A program made the position numbers and the translations under genes. A DNA stretch of 64,000 nt from Triticum aestivum (Eukaryota; Streptophyta; Magnoliopsida; Poales; Poaceae). Below, piece by piece: positions 21,329-32,957 of the stretch. The stretch spans positions 317,455,600 to 317,519,599 of the forward strand of contig NC_057802.1 of the NCBI RefSeq assembly GCF_018294505.1, read 5' to 3'. Numbering within the stretch: position 1 is the stretch's first letter; every line of letters starts with the position of its first letter. Under the pieces are notes generated by a model. The model was given only the letters and a program-made list of their open reading frames with translations, had not been told where the DNA came from and did no database searches.

Positions 21329-21964
21329 TGTCATGGAATTGTCACGGCAGATGTCCTAGTGTGAGGACTTAGTCGTGAGGCCGACGCATCTATGTGGTAG
21401 CTTGAGAGGGGTTGATCGGAATCGAGAGACGCAACACAAGACAAGGGTTTAGACAGCTTCGGGCCCCGGGAAACATCATCCGGTAATAACCCTACATGTT
21501 GTTTGTGGCTAAGTCTCATTATGATCATGAGGGAGTCGCCGTATAAACCGGCTCTCCTCTAGTTGTGTCTAGCCCTAGAGATTATTTCAACCTGTCCCTC
21601 TTGGGGTGCCCTGCCCCTCCTTATATATGTTGAAGGGGCGGGTTACATGACTAGTCCTAGTAGGATTAGGATTACTCTATTACAAGTGGAGTCCTAGTCT
21701 TGCTTCCTTTGTAAGGAAATATTCCTTACGCTTTCCTCTTAAACCGGCCCACCATAACATGAGCCGGCCTCCTGGGCCTTGGGCCTAGTCCTCTATCTGA
21801 CCCGCCGTCAGGGCCATTAGTAAGTCGCCAGGCTCGTGAGTCGTCAGACCAGTGAGCCACCAGACTCGTAAGTCGCCAACCTTCCGGCGGGTTACTAATG
21901 AAACGCTAAGTCCCAGCCGGGTCATATATCCGGCCGGGTCATACCACGGGGTATATCCCCGACA
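21329..21964 (-). repeat. Element D 5' LTR
   Basis: The forward strand runs from TGTCATGGAATTGTCACGG to GGTATATCCCCGACA (636 bp). On the reverse strand CATATATAAGGAGGGGC (about 21616-21632) looks like the TATA box. It interrupts the integrase fragment of element E. Confidence 0.85.
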
Positions 21965-22147
21965 CTTACCGATATTACCTATTCTTTGGCATTCATCACA
22001 ACATAAGACGAACTTATGGGCACCCTTGAAGAGAGTAGGCCAATAAAATCCAGATTGCAATACCATGTGAGCAGTTCTATCTCTAGCATGATGCCCTCCA
22101 TAAGCTTTGGAGTGACATTTCCGTAGGATTTGTCCCTGTTCATGCTC
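21965..22147 (-). pseudogene. Element E integrase zinc-binding fragment
   Basis: On the reverse strand this short piece reads as the His2-Cys2 region of a gypsy integrase. Histidines lie in HSKAYGGHHARDRT, then GFYWPTLFKGAHKFV, then CCDECQRIGNIGK. It is cut by element D on one side and by the chimeric copia end on the other. The sequence style matches the Athila-like element whose RT, protease and gag lie at 35171-38213. Roughly RNase H and the start of integrase are missing between the two pieces. Confidence 0.8.
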
Positions 22148-22222
22148 AGGTGGGAGCCATAGAGATTTGCAAGATACATACGGATCTGAATGTTGCAGAC
22201 CCGTTGACTAAGCCTCTTCCGG
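22145..22222 (+). other. Misplaced copy of the copia RNase H C-terminus
   Basis: About 75 bp here encode AIEICKIHTDLNVADPLTKP. They match 25614-25680 with about two differences, where the same codons form the true C-terminal end of pol. At 22222/22223 the sequence passes in frame into mid-gag (DDSVIDRILQSLPPSYK). The copy marks a deletion junction, not a gene start. CAGGTGGGA is shared at the left breakpoint. Confidence 0.85.
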
Positions 22223-22925
22223 ATGATAGTGTCATTGACAGAATTCTTCAATCACTGCCACCAAGCTACAAGATCTTCGTGATGAACTATAATATGCAAG
22301 GGATGGATAAGACAATTCCCGAGCTCTTCGCGATGCTAAAGGCTGCAGAGGTAGAAATAAAAAAGGAGCATCAAGTGTTGATGGTCAACAAGACCACCAG
22401 TTTCAAGAAAAAGGGTAAAGGGAAGAAGAAAGGGAACTTCAAGAAAAACGGCAAACAAGTTGCTGCTCAAGAGAAGAAACCCAAGTCTGGACCTAAGCCT
22501 GAAACTGAGTGCTTCTACTTCAAAGGGACTGGTCACTGGAAGCGGTACTGCCCCAAGTATTTGGCGGATAAGAAGGATGACAAGGTGAACAAAGGTATAT
22601 GTGATATACATGTTATTGATGTGTATCTTACTAATGCTTGCAGTAGCACCTGGGTATTTGATACTGGTTCTGTTGCTAATATTTGCAACTCGAAACAGGG
22701 ACTACAGATTAAGCGAAGATTGGCTAAGGACGAGGTGATGATGCGCGTGGGAAATGGTTCGAAAGTCGATGTGATCGCGGTCGGCACGCTACCTCTACAT
22801 CTACCTTTGGGATTAGTTTTAGACCTGGATAATTGTTATTTGGTGCCAGCGGTAAGCAAGAACATTATATCTGGATCTTGTTTGATGCGAGACGGTTATT
22901 CATTAAATCAGAGAATAATGGTTGT
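22223..22925 (+). pseudogene. Element F gag (3' part) and protease
   Basis: The gag remnant starts mid-domain (SLPPSYKIFVMNYNMQ, TIPELFAMLKAAEVEIK), followed by a Lys-rich linker. The zinc knuckle reads CFYFKGTGHWKRYC: the first Cys, the His and the last Cys of CCHC are kept, but the second Cys is Phe. The aspartic protease follows with active site VFDTGSVANICNS and distal NIISGSCLMRDGYS. A frameshift near 22905 moves the reading into the integrase frame. The N-terminal half of gag is absent because of the 5' deletion, so the piece cannot make functional capsid. Confidence 0.88.
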
Positions 22926-23999
22926 TCTATTTATATGAGTAATATCTTTTATGGTCATGCACCCTTGAAGAGTGGTCTATTTTTATTAAATCTCAATAGT
23001 AGTGATACACATATTCATAATATCAAAGCCAAAAGATGCAGAGTTGATAATGATAGTGCAACTTATTTGTGGCACTGCCGTTTAGGTCATATTGGTGTAA
23101 AGCACATGAAGAAACTCCATACTGATGGACTTTTGGAATCTCTTGATTATGAATCACTTGGTACTTGCGAACCATGCCTCATGGGCAATATGACTAAAAC
23201 GCCGTTCTCCGGAACAATGGAGCGAGCAACAGATTTGTTGGAGATCATACATACTGATGTATCTGGTCCGATGAATATTGAGGCTCGCGGCGGGTATCGT
23301 TATTTTCTCACCTTCACAGATGATTTGAGCAGATATGGGTATATCTACTTAATGAAACATAAGTCTGAAACATTTGAAAAGTTCAAAGAATTTCAGAGTG
23401 AAGTGGAAAATCATCGTAACAAGAAAATAAAGTTTCTACGATCTGATCGTGGAGGAGAATATTTGAGTTACGAGTTTGGTCTACATTTGAAACAATGCGG
23501 AATAGTTTCACAACTCACGCCACCCGGAACACCACAGTGAAATGGTGTGTCCGAACGTCGTAATCGTACTTTACTAGATATGGTACGATCTATGATGGCT
23601 CTTACTGATTTACCGCTATCGTTTTGGGGTTATGCATTAGAGACGGCTGCATTCACGTTAAATAGGGCACCATCTAAATCCGTTGAGACGACACCTTATG
23701 AACTGTGGTTTGGCAAGAAACCCAAGTTGTCGTTTCTGAAAGTTTGGGGCTGCGATGCTTATGTGAAAAAGCTTCAACCTGATAAGCTCGAACCCAAATC
23801 GGAGAAATGTGTCTTCATAGGATACCCAAAGGAGACTGTTGGGTACACCTTCTATCACAGATCCGAAGGCAAGATATTCGTTGCTAAGAATGGATCCTTT
23901 CTAGAGAAGGAGTTTCTCTCGAAAGAAGTGAGTGGGAGGAAAGTAGAACTTGATGAGGTAATTGTACCTTCTCCCGAATTGGAAAGTAGTTCATCATAG
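22926..23999 (+). pseudogene. Element F integrase
   Basis: The copia integrase has its HHCC zinc site (WHCRLGHIGVKHMKKLH ... CEPCLMGNM) and catalytic core acidic residues in IIHTDVSGPM, RSDRGGEYLS and NGVSERRNR. These are followed by the GKKP-containing module (LWFGKKPKLSFLKVWGCDAYV) usual in copia. A TGA at 23538-23540 falls just before NGVSERRN, and a TAG at 23997-23999 closes the linker to RT. The frame is otherwise continuous. Confidence 0.92.
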
Positions 24000-25738
24000 A
24001 AATCAGTTCCAGTGATTCCTACACCAATTAGTGAGGAAGCTAATGATAGTGATCATGAAACTTCGGATCAAGTTACTATTGAACCTCGTAGGTCAACCAA
24101 AGTAAGATCCGCACCAGAGTGGTATGGTAATCCTGTTTTGGACGTCATGTTACTAGACCATAACGAACCTATAAACTATGAGGAAACAATGATGAGCCCA
24201 GATTCCGCAAAATGGCTTGAGGCCATGAAATCTGAGATGGGATCCATGTATGAGAACAAAGTGTGGACTTTGGTTGACTTGCCCGATGATCGGCAAGCCA
24301 TAGAGAATAAATGGATCTACAAGAAGAAGACTGACGCTGACGGTAATGTTACTGTCTACAAAGCTCGACTCGTTGCGAAAGGTTTTCGACAAGTTCAAGG
24401 AGTTGACTGCGATGAGACTTTCTCACCCGTAGCGATGCTTAAGTTTGTCCGAATCATGTTAGCAATTGCCGCATTTTATGATTATGAAATTTGGCAAATG
24501 GATGTCAACACTGCATTCCTGAATGGATTTCTGAAAGAAGAGTTGTATATGATGCAACCGGAAGGTTTTTTCGATCCAAAGCGAGCTAACAAAGTGTGCA
24601 AGCTCCAGCGATCCATTTATGGTCTGGTGCAAGCCTCTCGAAGTTGGAATAAACGTTTTGATAGTGTGATCAAAGCATATGGTTTTATACAGACTTTTGG
24701 AGAAGCCTGTATTTACAAGAAAGTGAGTGGGAGCTCTGTAGCATTTCTAATATTATATGTGGATGACATATTGCTAATTGGAAATGATATAGAATTTCTG
24801 GATAGCATAAAAGGATACTTGAATAAGAGTTTTTCAATGAAAGACCTCGGTGAAGTTGCTTACATATTGGGCATCAAGATCTATAGAGATAGATCAAGAC
24901 GCTTAATTGGACTTTCACTGAGCACATACCTTGACAAAGTTTTGAAAAAGTTCAAAATGGATCAAGCAAAGAAAGGGTTCTTGCCTGTGTTACAAGGTGT
25001 GAAGTTGAGTTAGACTCAATGCCCGACCACTGTAGAAGATAGAGAGAAAATGAAAAGTGTTCCCTATGCTTCAGCCATAGGCTCTATCATGTATGCAATG
25101 CTGTGTACCAGACCTGATGTGTGCCTTGCTATTAGTTTAGCAGGGAGGTATCAAAGTAATCCAGGAATGGATCACTGGACAGCGGTCAAGAACATCTTGA
25201 AATACCTGAAAAGGACTAAGGATATGTTTCTCGTTTATGGAGGTGACAAAGAGCTTGTCGTAAATGGTTACGTCGATGCAAGCTTTGACACAGATCCAGA
25301 CGATTCTAAATCACAAACCGGATACGTGTTTACATTGAACGGTGGAGCTGTCAGTTGGTGTAGTTCTAAACAAAGCATCGTGGCAGGATCTACGTGTGAA
25401 GCGGAGTACATAGCTGCTTCGGAAGCAGAAATGAAGGAGTCTGGATGAAGGAGTTCATATCCGGTCTAGGTGTCATACCTAGTGCATCGGGTCCAATGAA
25501 AATCTTTTGTGACAATACTGGTGCAATTGCCTTGGCAAAGGAATCCAGATTTCACAAGAGAATCAAGCACATGAAGAGACGCTTCAATTCCATCCGGGAT
25601 CAAGTCCAGGTGGGAGACATAGAGATTTGCAAGATACATACAGATCTGAATGTTGCAGACCCGTTGACTAAGCCTCTTCCACGAGCAAAACATGATCAGC
25701 ACCAAGACTCCATGGGTGTTAGAATCATTACTGTGTAA
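24000..25738 (+). pseudogene. Element F reverse transcriptase and RNase H
   Basis: RT shows KWLEAMKSEMGSM, NKWIYKKKTDADGNV, FSPVAMLKFVRIMLAIAA, MDVNTAFLNGFL and the catalytic LILYVDDILLIGND at about 24756. The thumb follows with MKDLGEVAYILGIKI. RNase H follows with VNGYVDASFDTDPDD, TGYVFTLNGGAVSWCSSKQS, STCEAEYIAASEA, and the C-terminal DNTGAIALAKE and VADPLTKPLP. A TAG at 25011-25013 separates RT from RNase H, and a frameshift near 25440 follows AEMKES. The end is TAA at 25736-25738. Confidence 0.93.
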
Positions 25739-25756
25739 TCTAGATTATTGACTCTA

Positions 25757-25771
25757 GTGCAAGTGGGAGAC
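25757..25771 (+). other. Polypurine tract of element F
   Basis: GTGCAAGTGGGAGAC immediately precedes the 3' LTR. The purine-rich AAGTGGGAGA core is in the expected place for plus-strand priming. Confidence 0.7.
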
Positions 25772-26882
25772 TGAAGGAAATATTCCCTAGAGGCAATAAT
25801 AAAGTTATTAATTATTTCCATATCATGATAAATGTTTATTATTCATGCTAGAATTGTATTAACCGGAAACATAATACATGTGTGAATACATAGACAAACA
25901 GAGTGTCACTAGTATGCCTCTACTTGACTAGCTCGTTAATCAAAGATGGTTATGTTTCCTAGCCATAGACATGAGTTGTCATTTGATTAACGAGATCACC
26001 TCATTAGGAGAATGACGTGATTGACTTGACCCATTCCGTTAGCTTAGCACCCGATCGTTTAGTATGTTGCTATTGCTTTCTTCATGACTTATACATGTTC
26101 CTATGACTATGAGATTATGCAACTCCCGTTTACCGGAGGAACACTTTGTGTGCTACCAAACGTCACAACGTAACTGGGTGATTATAAAGGTGCTCTACAG
26201 GTGTCTCCAAAGGTACTTGTTGGGTTGGCGTATTTCGAGATTAGGATTTGTCACTCCGATTGTCGGAGAGGTATCTCTGGGCCCACTCGGTAATGCACAT
26301 CACTATAAGCCTTGCAAGCATTGTGACTAATGAGTTAGTTGCGGGATGATGTATTACGGAACAAGTAAAGAGACTTGCCGGTAACGAGATTGAACTAGGT
26401 ATCGAGATACCGACGATCGAATCTCGGGCAAGTAACATACCAATGACAAAGGGAACAACGTATGTTGTTATGCGGTCTGACCGATAAAGATCTTCGTAGA
26501 ATATGTGGGAGCCAATATGGGCATCCAGGCCCCGCTATTGGTTATTGACCGGAGACGTGTCTCGGTCATGTCTACATAGTTCTCGAACCCGTAGGGTCCG
26601 CACGCTTAAAGTTCTGTGACGATCGGTATTATGAGTTTATAAGTTTTGATATACCGAAGGTAGTTCGGAGTCCCGGATATGATCACAGACATGACGAGGA
26701 GTCTCGAAATGGTTGAGACATAAAGATTGATATATTGGCAGCCTACATTTGGACATCGGAAGAGTTCCGGGTGAAATCGGGATTTTACCGGAGTACCGGG
26801 GGTTACCGGAAACCCCCTGGGGGATGTAATGGGCCTATTGGGCCTTAGTGGAGAAGAGAGAGGGCAGTCAGGAGGTGGCGCG
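25772..26882 (+). repeat. Element F 3' LTR, first part
   Basis: This 1.1-kb segment begins TGAAGGAAATATTCCCTAG and runs to GGAGGTGGCGCG, where element G entered. The second part resumes at 34540. Without G the LTR would be about 1.73 kb. Confidence 0.9.
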
Positions 26883-28462
26883 TGATACGTCTCCAACGTA
26901 TCTATAATTTTTGATTGTTCCATGCTATATTATATTCTGTTTTGGACATTATTGGGCTTTATTATACACTTTCATATTATTTTTGGGACTAACCTATTAA
27001 CCGGAGGCCCAGCCCATAATTGCTGTTTTTTGCCTATTTCAGAGTTTCGCAGAAAAAGAATATCAAACGGAGTCCAAACGGAATGAAACCTTCGGGAACG
27101 TGATTTTCGGAACGAACGTGATCCAGAGGACTTGGACCCTACGTCAAGACATCAACCAGGAGGGCACGAGGTAGGGGGCGCGCCTACCCCCCCAGGCGCG
27201 CCCTCCACCCTCGTGGGCCCCATTTTGCTCCACCGACGTACTCCTTCCTCCTATATATACCTACGTACCCCCAAACTACCAGATACGGAGCCAAAAACCT
27301 AATTCCACCGCCGCAACCTTCTGTACCCGTGAGATCCCATCTTGGGGCCTTTTCCGGAGCTCCGCCGGAGGGGGCATCGATCACGGAGGGCTTCTACATC
27401 AACACCATTGCCTCTCCGATGATGTGTGAGTAGTTTACCTCAGACCTTCGGGTCCATAGTTATTAGCTAGATGGCTTCTTCTCTCTTTTTGGATCTCAAT
27501 ACAATGTTCTCCCCCTCTCTCGTGGAGATCTATTCGATGTAATCTTTTGCGGTGTGTTTGTTGGGACCGATGAATTGTGGGTTTATGATCAAGTTTATCT
27601 ATGAACAATATTTGAATCTTCTCTGAATTCTTTTATGTATGATTGTTTATCTTTGCAAGTCTCTCGAATTATCAGTTTGGTTTGGCCTACTAGATTGATC
27701 TTTCTTGCAATGGGAGAAGTGCTTAGCTTTGGGTTCAATCTTGCGGTGTCCTTTCCCAGTGACAGTAGGGGCCGCAAGGCATGTATTGTATTGTTGCCAT
27801 CGAGGATAACAAGATGGGGTTTATATCATATTGCATGAGTTTATCCCTCTACATCATGTCATCTTGCTTAAAGGGTTACTCTGTTCTTATGAACTTAATA
27901 CTCTAGATGCATGCTGGATAGCGGTCGATGTGTGGAGTAATAGTAGTAGATGCAGGCGGGAGTTGGTCTACTTGTCTCGGACGTGATGCCTATATACATG
28001 ATCATACCTAGATATTCTCATAACTATGCTCAATTCTATCAATTGCTCAACAGTAATTTGTTCACCCACCGTAATACTTATGCTCTTGAGAGAAGCCACT
28101 AGTGAAACCTATGGCCCCTGGGTCTATTTTCCATCATATTAATCTCCCGACAACAAGCTATTTCTTGCGCCGTTTTTATTTTGCTTTCTTTACTTTGCAT
28201 CTTTATCGTAAAAATACCAAAAATATTATCTTATCATATCTATCAGATCTCACTCTCGTAAGTGACCGTGAAGGGATTGACAACCCCTTTATTGCATTGG
28301 TTGCGAGGATTTATTTGTTTGTGTAGGTGCGAGGGACTCGTGCGTGGCCTCCTACTGGATTGATACCTTGGTTCTCAAAAACTGAGGGAAATACTTACGC
28401 TACTTTGCTGCATCACCCTTTCCTCTTCAAGGGAAAACCAACGCAGTGCTCAAGAGGTAGCA
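26883..28462 (+). repeat. Element G 5' LTR
   Basis: It begins TGATACGTCTCCAACGTATC and ends CTCAAGAGGTAGCA. The TATA box candidate is CTATATATACC at about 27252-27262. A TTTCTTGCGCCG sequence near 28163 is a variant of the TTTCTGGCGCCG found at the primer binding site. Confidence 0.95.
27252..27262 (+). promoter_or_regulatory. TATA box of element G 5' LTR
   Basis: CTATATATACC sits about 370 bp into the LTR. The same sequence is kept in the 3' LTR at about 33327. This suits a promoter at the U3/R boundary. Confidence 0.6.
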
Positions 28463-28471
28463 AGAAGGATT

Positions 28472-28491
28472 TCTGGCGCCGTTGCCGGGGA
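28472..28491 (+). other. Primer binding site of element G, with downstream duplicate
   Basis: TCTGGCGCCGTTGCCGGGGA lies ten bases after the LTR end. A second copy occurs at about 28541-28560 after a 50-bp spacer. Which one primes cannot be told from sequence. The proximal copy is the likelier. Confidence 0.75.
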
Positions 28492-28778
28492 GATTCACGC
28501 CAAGTCAAGTCAAGATTTGATTTCCCGTCAACGAGCCATTTCTGGCGCCGTTGCCGGGGAGTCTACGCAAAAGTCGACATACCAAGTACCCATCACAAAC
28601 CCTTATCGCCCGCATTACATTATTTGCCATTTGCCTCTCATTTTCCTCTCCCCCACTTCACCCTTGCCGTTTTATTCGCCCTCTCTTTTTCGTTCGCCTT
28701 CTTCCCATATGTATCTTTGTTTGTGTTTCCTTGTGCCTTCTATATGCTTGCATCTTCGCTTGCTGAAAATCTATTGAT

Positions 28779-30035
28779 ATGGATCCACTTAAAGTGTTCT
28801 ACTTGGATCATCTTTGATCCTTATGCGCTCGTGCTGAAACCCCAACTAGCCTAGTTGATGGGAAATCTTTAGATGAGCATGCTCATTTTGTGCGTCATCG
28901 TTTGTCTGAAAAAGGGAAGCTCTTATGGTATCATATAAATAGTTTGCTATGCTATGCTTGGAATCTTTGTGAAATTTGTGATTTTACTTGTTGCTCTAAG
29001 AACCCTAAAAAACACCTTCCCTACCTATGTGAGTCCAATGATAATGAAATCCTATCTTCTTATGCAAAGGGTGTTTATAGCTACTATGATATCGAACAAA
29101 TTGAAGAATTTGTCGTTTTTATGGGTGCTCATGAAGTTGCTTCTTTGATTGAAAAGTATGATTTTACTCTCAACAAATCTAAAAATTCTGTCATACTTAA
29201 ATATTGCAATGAAAACTTTGCACATAATGTCTATGTCCAAGAATTTATTGAAATAATGACCATTGCTTTGGAAGAAAATAATGATATGCATGAATCTATA
29301 GATAATGATGATTCCGATGATTTGGTTGAAATATCCCTTGATGAACATGATGCTTGCTATTCTTGTGGCCATGATGCCAATATTTATGAAGACGAATTTG
29401 CTATAGTTCCTTATGATACAAATGAGATTGTTGCTATTGCACCCATGCTTGATAGTTCCCTCGATGAAAAGCATGATTTCAATGATTTTACTATAAATTC
29501 TCTTGATGTCAATTGTGCTAATAATATGCAAAACCCTAAGCTTGGGGATGCTAGTTTTGCTATGTCCCCTATTTGTTGCAATGATCATGATTGGGGTGAT
29601 TTTTCTTATGATCTTGAAAATTTATTTAATCCCCATGATGAATATGAGATTGATAATATTGTTTGCAATAATATTGAAAGTGGGTTTGGAAGAGTGTCAA
29701 CTTTAGATCCCACATATTTGGAGAATATTCAATCTTATGAATTTTTTGATAAAAGTGGGTTTGGAGAGGTCATGACTTTAGTTAATGTTAATCCCACTAT
29801 TTTGGAAGAGTGTCAACTTTGCATGCATGTGGATCGTGTTGAAAATATTTTATATGATAGCTATATTGTTGAATTTTCTTATGATCCTACATTTAAGTAT
29901 TATGAGAGAGGAAAATATGGTTGTAGAAATTTTCATGTTACTAAATTACCTCTCGTCATGTTGAGATTGCTATCGTCTCTTTCTTCTTCCTTCCATATGC
30001 TAGTTTTTGCTTGCCTTGATAATTTGTTTGCTTAA
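28779..30035 (+). CDS. Unknown acidic ORF of element G
   Basis: The frame starts at ATG 28779 (MDPLKVFYLDHL), meets TGA at 28815-28817, then is open to TAA at 30033-30035, about 405 codons. From 28890 the first Met-like codon is GTG, so the native start is probably 28779 and the TGA a nonsense change. The product is rich in Asp, Glu, Asn and Cys. It has an acidic middle (EENNDMHESIDNDDSDD), a motif repeated about 30 residues apart (SGFGRVSTLDPTYLE and SGFGEVMTL...TILEE) and a hydrophobic C-terminus (LPLVMLRLLSSLSSSFHML). It sits in the gag position, but I see no gag, zinc knuckle or enzyme motif. Its function is unknown. Confidence 0.6.
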
Positions 30036-32957
30036 AAAATGACTATGCATGGGAAGTACGTTAGACTTAGGTGTGTTTGTCACATGCTATTTGATGCTAT
30101 CTTTGTGCTTCAATTCTTGTCTCTCATGCGAGCATCATTAAAATTATCTATGCCTAGCTAGGGGCGTTAAACGATAGCGCTTGATTGGGAGGCAACCCAA
30201 TTTTATTTTTAGTTTTTTTTCTGTTTGCTTCTGTTTAGGAATAAATCTTTGATCTATCCTCTGTTTAGATGTCTTTTTATGTTTTAATTAGTGTTTGTGC
30301 CAAGTTTAACCTATAGGATCTTCTTGGATGATAGTTATTTGATCTTGCTGAAAATTCCAGAAATTTTCTGTTCATGAAAATAATTGTTATAAATCACCAG
30401 AACGTGATAAAATATTTATTCCAATTGATGCTTATCAATAAACAAATTTTCTAGGTCTTCCTATTTTGGTAGATTTTTTGGAGTTCCAGAAGTTTGCGTT
30501 AGTTACAGATTACTACAGACTGTTCTGTTTTTGACAGATTCTGTTTTTCGTGTGTTGTTTGCTTATTTTGATGAATCTATGGCTAGTAAAAGAGTTTATA
30601 AACCATAGAGAAGTTGGAATACAGTAGGTTTAACACCAATATAAATAAAGAATGAGTTCATTACAGTACCTTGAAGTGGTCTTTTGTTTTCTTTCACTAA
30701 CGGAGCTCACCAGATTTTCTGCTGAGTTTTGTGTTGTGAAGTTTTCAAGTTTTGGGTAAAAGATTTGATGGATTATGGAACAAGGAGTGGCAAGAGCCTA
30801 AGCTTGGGGATGCCCATGGCACCCCAATATAATCTAAGGACACCTAAAAGCCAAAGCTTGGGGATGCCCCGGAAGGCATCCCCTCTTTCGTCTACTTCCA
30901 TCGGTAACTTTACCTGGAGCTATATTTTTATTCACCACATGATATGTGTTTTGCTTGGAGCGTCTTGTATGATTTGAGTCTTTGATTTTTAGTTTACCAC
31001 AATCATCCTTGCTGTACACACCTTTTGAGAGAGACACACATGATTCGGAAATTATTAGAATACTCTATGTGCTTCACTTATATCTTTTGAGTTATATAGT
31101 TTTTGCTCTAGTACTTCACTTATATCTTTTAGAGCACGGTGGTGGTTTTGTTTTATAGAAACTATTATTCTCTCATGCTTCACTTAGATTATTTTGAGAG
31201 TCTTAAACAGCATGGTAATTTGCTTAAATAATCCTAATATTCTAGGTATTCAAGACTAGTAAAAACTTTCTTATGAGTGTGTTGAATACTAAGAGAAGTT
31301 TGATGCTTGATGATTGTTTTGAGACATGGAGGTAGTGATATCAGAGTTGTGCTAGTTGAGTAGTTGTGAATTTGAGAAATACTTGTGTTGAAGTTTGCAA
31401 GTCCCGTAGCATGCACGTATGGTAAACGTTATGTAACAAATTTGAAACATGTGGTGTTCTTTGATTGTCCTCCTTATGAGTGGCGGTCGGGGACGAGCGA
31501 TGGTCTTTTCCTACCAATCTATCCCCCTAGGAGCATGCGCGTAGTGCTTGGTTTTTGATGACTTGTAGATTTTTGCAATAAGTATGTGAGTTCTTTATGA
31601 CTAATGTTGAGTCCATGGATAATACGCACTCTCACCTTTCCATCATTGCTAGCCTCTTCGGTACCGTGCATTGCCCTTTCTCATATTGAGAGTTGGTGCA
31701 AACTTCGCCGGTGCATCCAAACCCCGTGATATGATACGCTCTTTCACACATAAACCTCCTTATATCTTCCTCAAAACAGCCACCATACCTACCTATTATG
31801 GCATTTCCATAGCCATTCCGAGATATATTGCTATGCAACTTTCCACCGTTCCGTTTATCATGACACGTTCATCATTTTCATATTGCTTTGCATGATCATG
31901 TAGTTGACATAGTATTTGTGGCAAAGCCACCATTCATAATTCTTTCATACATGTCACTCTTGGTTCATTGCATATCCCGGTACACCGCCGGAGGCATTCA
32001 TATAGAGTCATACTTTGTTCTAGTATCAAGTTGTAATCATTGAGTTGTAAATAAATAGAAGTGTGATGATCATAATTTTCTAGAGCATTGTCCCAAGTGA
32101 GGAAAAAAAGAGAGAGAAAGGCCATAAAAAAAGAAGGCCCAAAAAAATGAGAGAAAAAGAGAGAAGGGACAATGTTACTATCCTTTTTACCACACTTGTG
32201 CTTCAAAGTAGCACCATAATCTTCATGATAGAGAGTCTCTTGTTTTGTCACTTTCATATACTAGTGGGAACTTTTCATTATAGAACTTGGCTTGTATATT
32301 CCAACAATGGGCTTCCTCAAATGCCCTAGGTCTTCGTGAGCAAGCAAGTTGGATGCACACCCACTTAGTTTCTTTTGTTGAGCTTTCATATATTTATAGC
32401 TCTAGTGCATCCGTTGCATGGCAATCCCTACTCCTTGCATTAACATCAATCGATGGGCATCTCCATAGCTCATTGATTAGCCTCGTTGATGTGAGACTTT
32501 CTCCCTTTTTGTCTTCTCCACATAACCCCCATCATTATATTCTATTCCACCCATAGTGATATATCCATGGCTCACGCTCATGTATTGCGTGAAGGTTGAA
32601 AAGGTTTGAGATTACTAAAGTATGAAACAATTGCTTGGCTTGTCATCGGGGTTGTGCATGATGAGAGCATTCTTGTGTGACAAAAAAGGAGCATGAATAA
32701 ACTATATGATTTTGTAGGGATGAACTTTCTTTGGCCATGTTATTTTGAGAGGACATAATTGCTTAGTTAGTATGCTTGAAGTATTATTATTTCTATGTCA
32801 ATATTGAACTTTTATCTTGAATCTTTCGGATCTGAATATTCATACCACAATTAAGAAGAATTACATTGAAATTATGCCAAGTAGCATTCCACATCAAAAA
32901 TTCTGTTTTTATCATTTACCTACTCGAGGACGAGCAGGAATTAAGCTTGGGGATGCT
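30036..32957. other. Non-coding interior of element G
   Basis: No further gene is supported. Notable items are: a small hairpin near 30184-30201 (ATTGGG-AGGCAA-CCCAAT) just after the ORF; AGCTTGGGGATGCC at about 30800 and 30854, copies of the polypurine tract that recurs at 32944 before the 3' LTR; and a repeated CTTCACTTATATCTTTTGAG block near 31072 and 31115. The region 32100-32170 is purine-rich. Confidence 0.65.
32942..32957 (+). other. Polypurine tract of element G
   Basis: TAAGCTTGGGGATGCT directly precedes TGATACG of the 3' LTR. The GGGGA core matches two internal copies. Confidence 0.65.

Larger units (their letters stand above)
15405..21964 (-). mobile_element. Element D: non-coding gypsy-type LTR element, left end missing
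   Basis: One LTR (21329-21964) and an adjoining primer binding site show a reverse-strand element. The interior to the left has no recognisable gag, protease, RT, RNase H or integrase. It contains hairpin repeat units, a tRNA-like sequence, a solo LTR insertion and a GC-rich region. CTTAC (21965-21969) follows the LTR at the point where it breaks the integrase of element E. The partner LTR is absent, so the element is truncated. It is best seen as a non-autonomous (LARD-like) derivative. Confidence 0.7.

Noticed and set aside
23658..24398. Reverse frames opposite copia integrase and RT
   Set aside because: They mirror strongly coding forward frames and have no independent support.
28551..28854. 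Open frames with hydrophobic stretches after the G primer binding site, suggesting signal peptides
   Set aside because: They overlap in two frames, are pyrimidine-rich by composition, and lie in the untranslated leader before the ATG at 28779.
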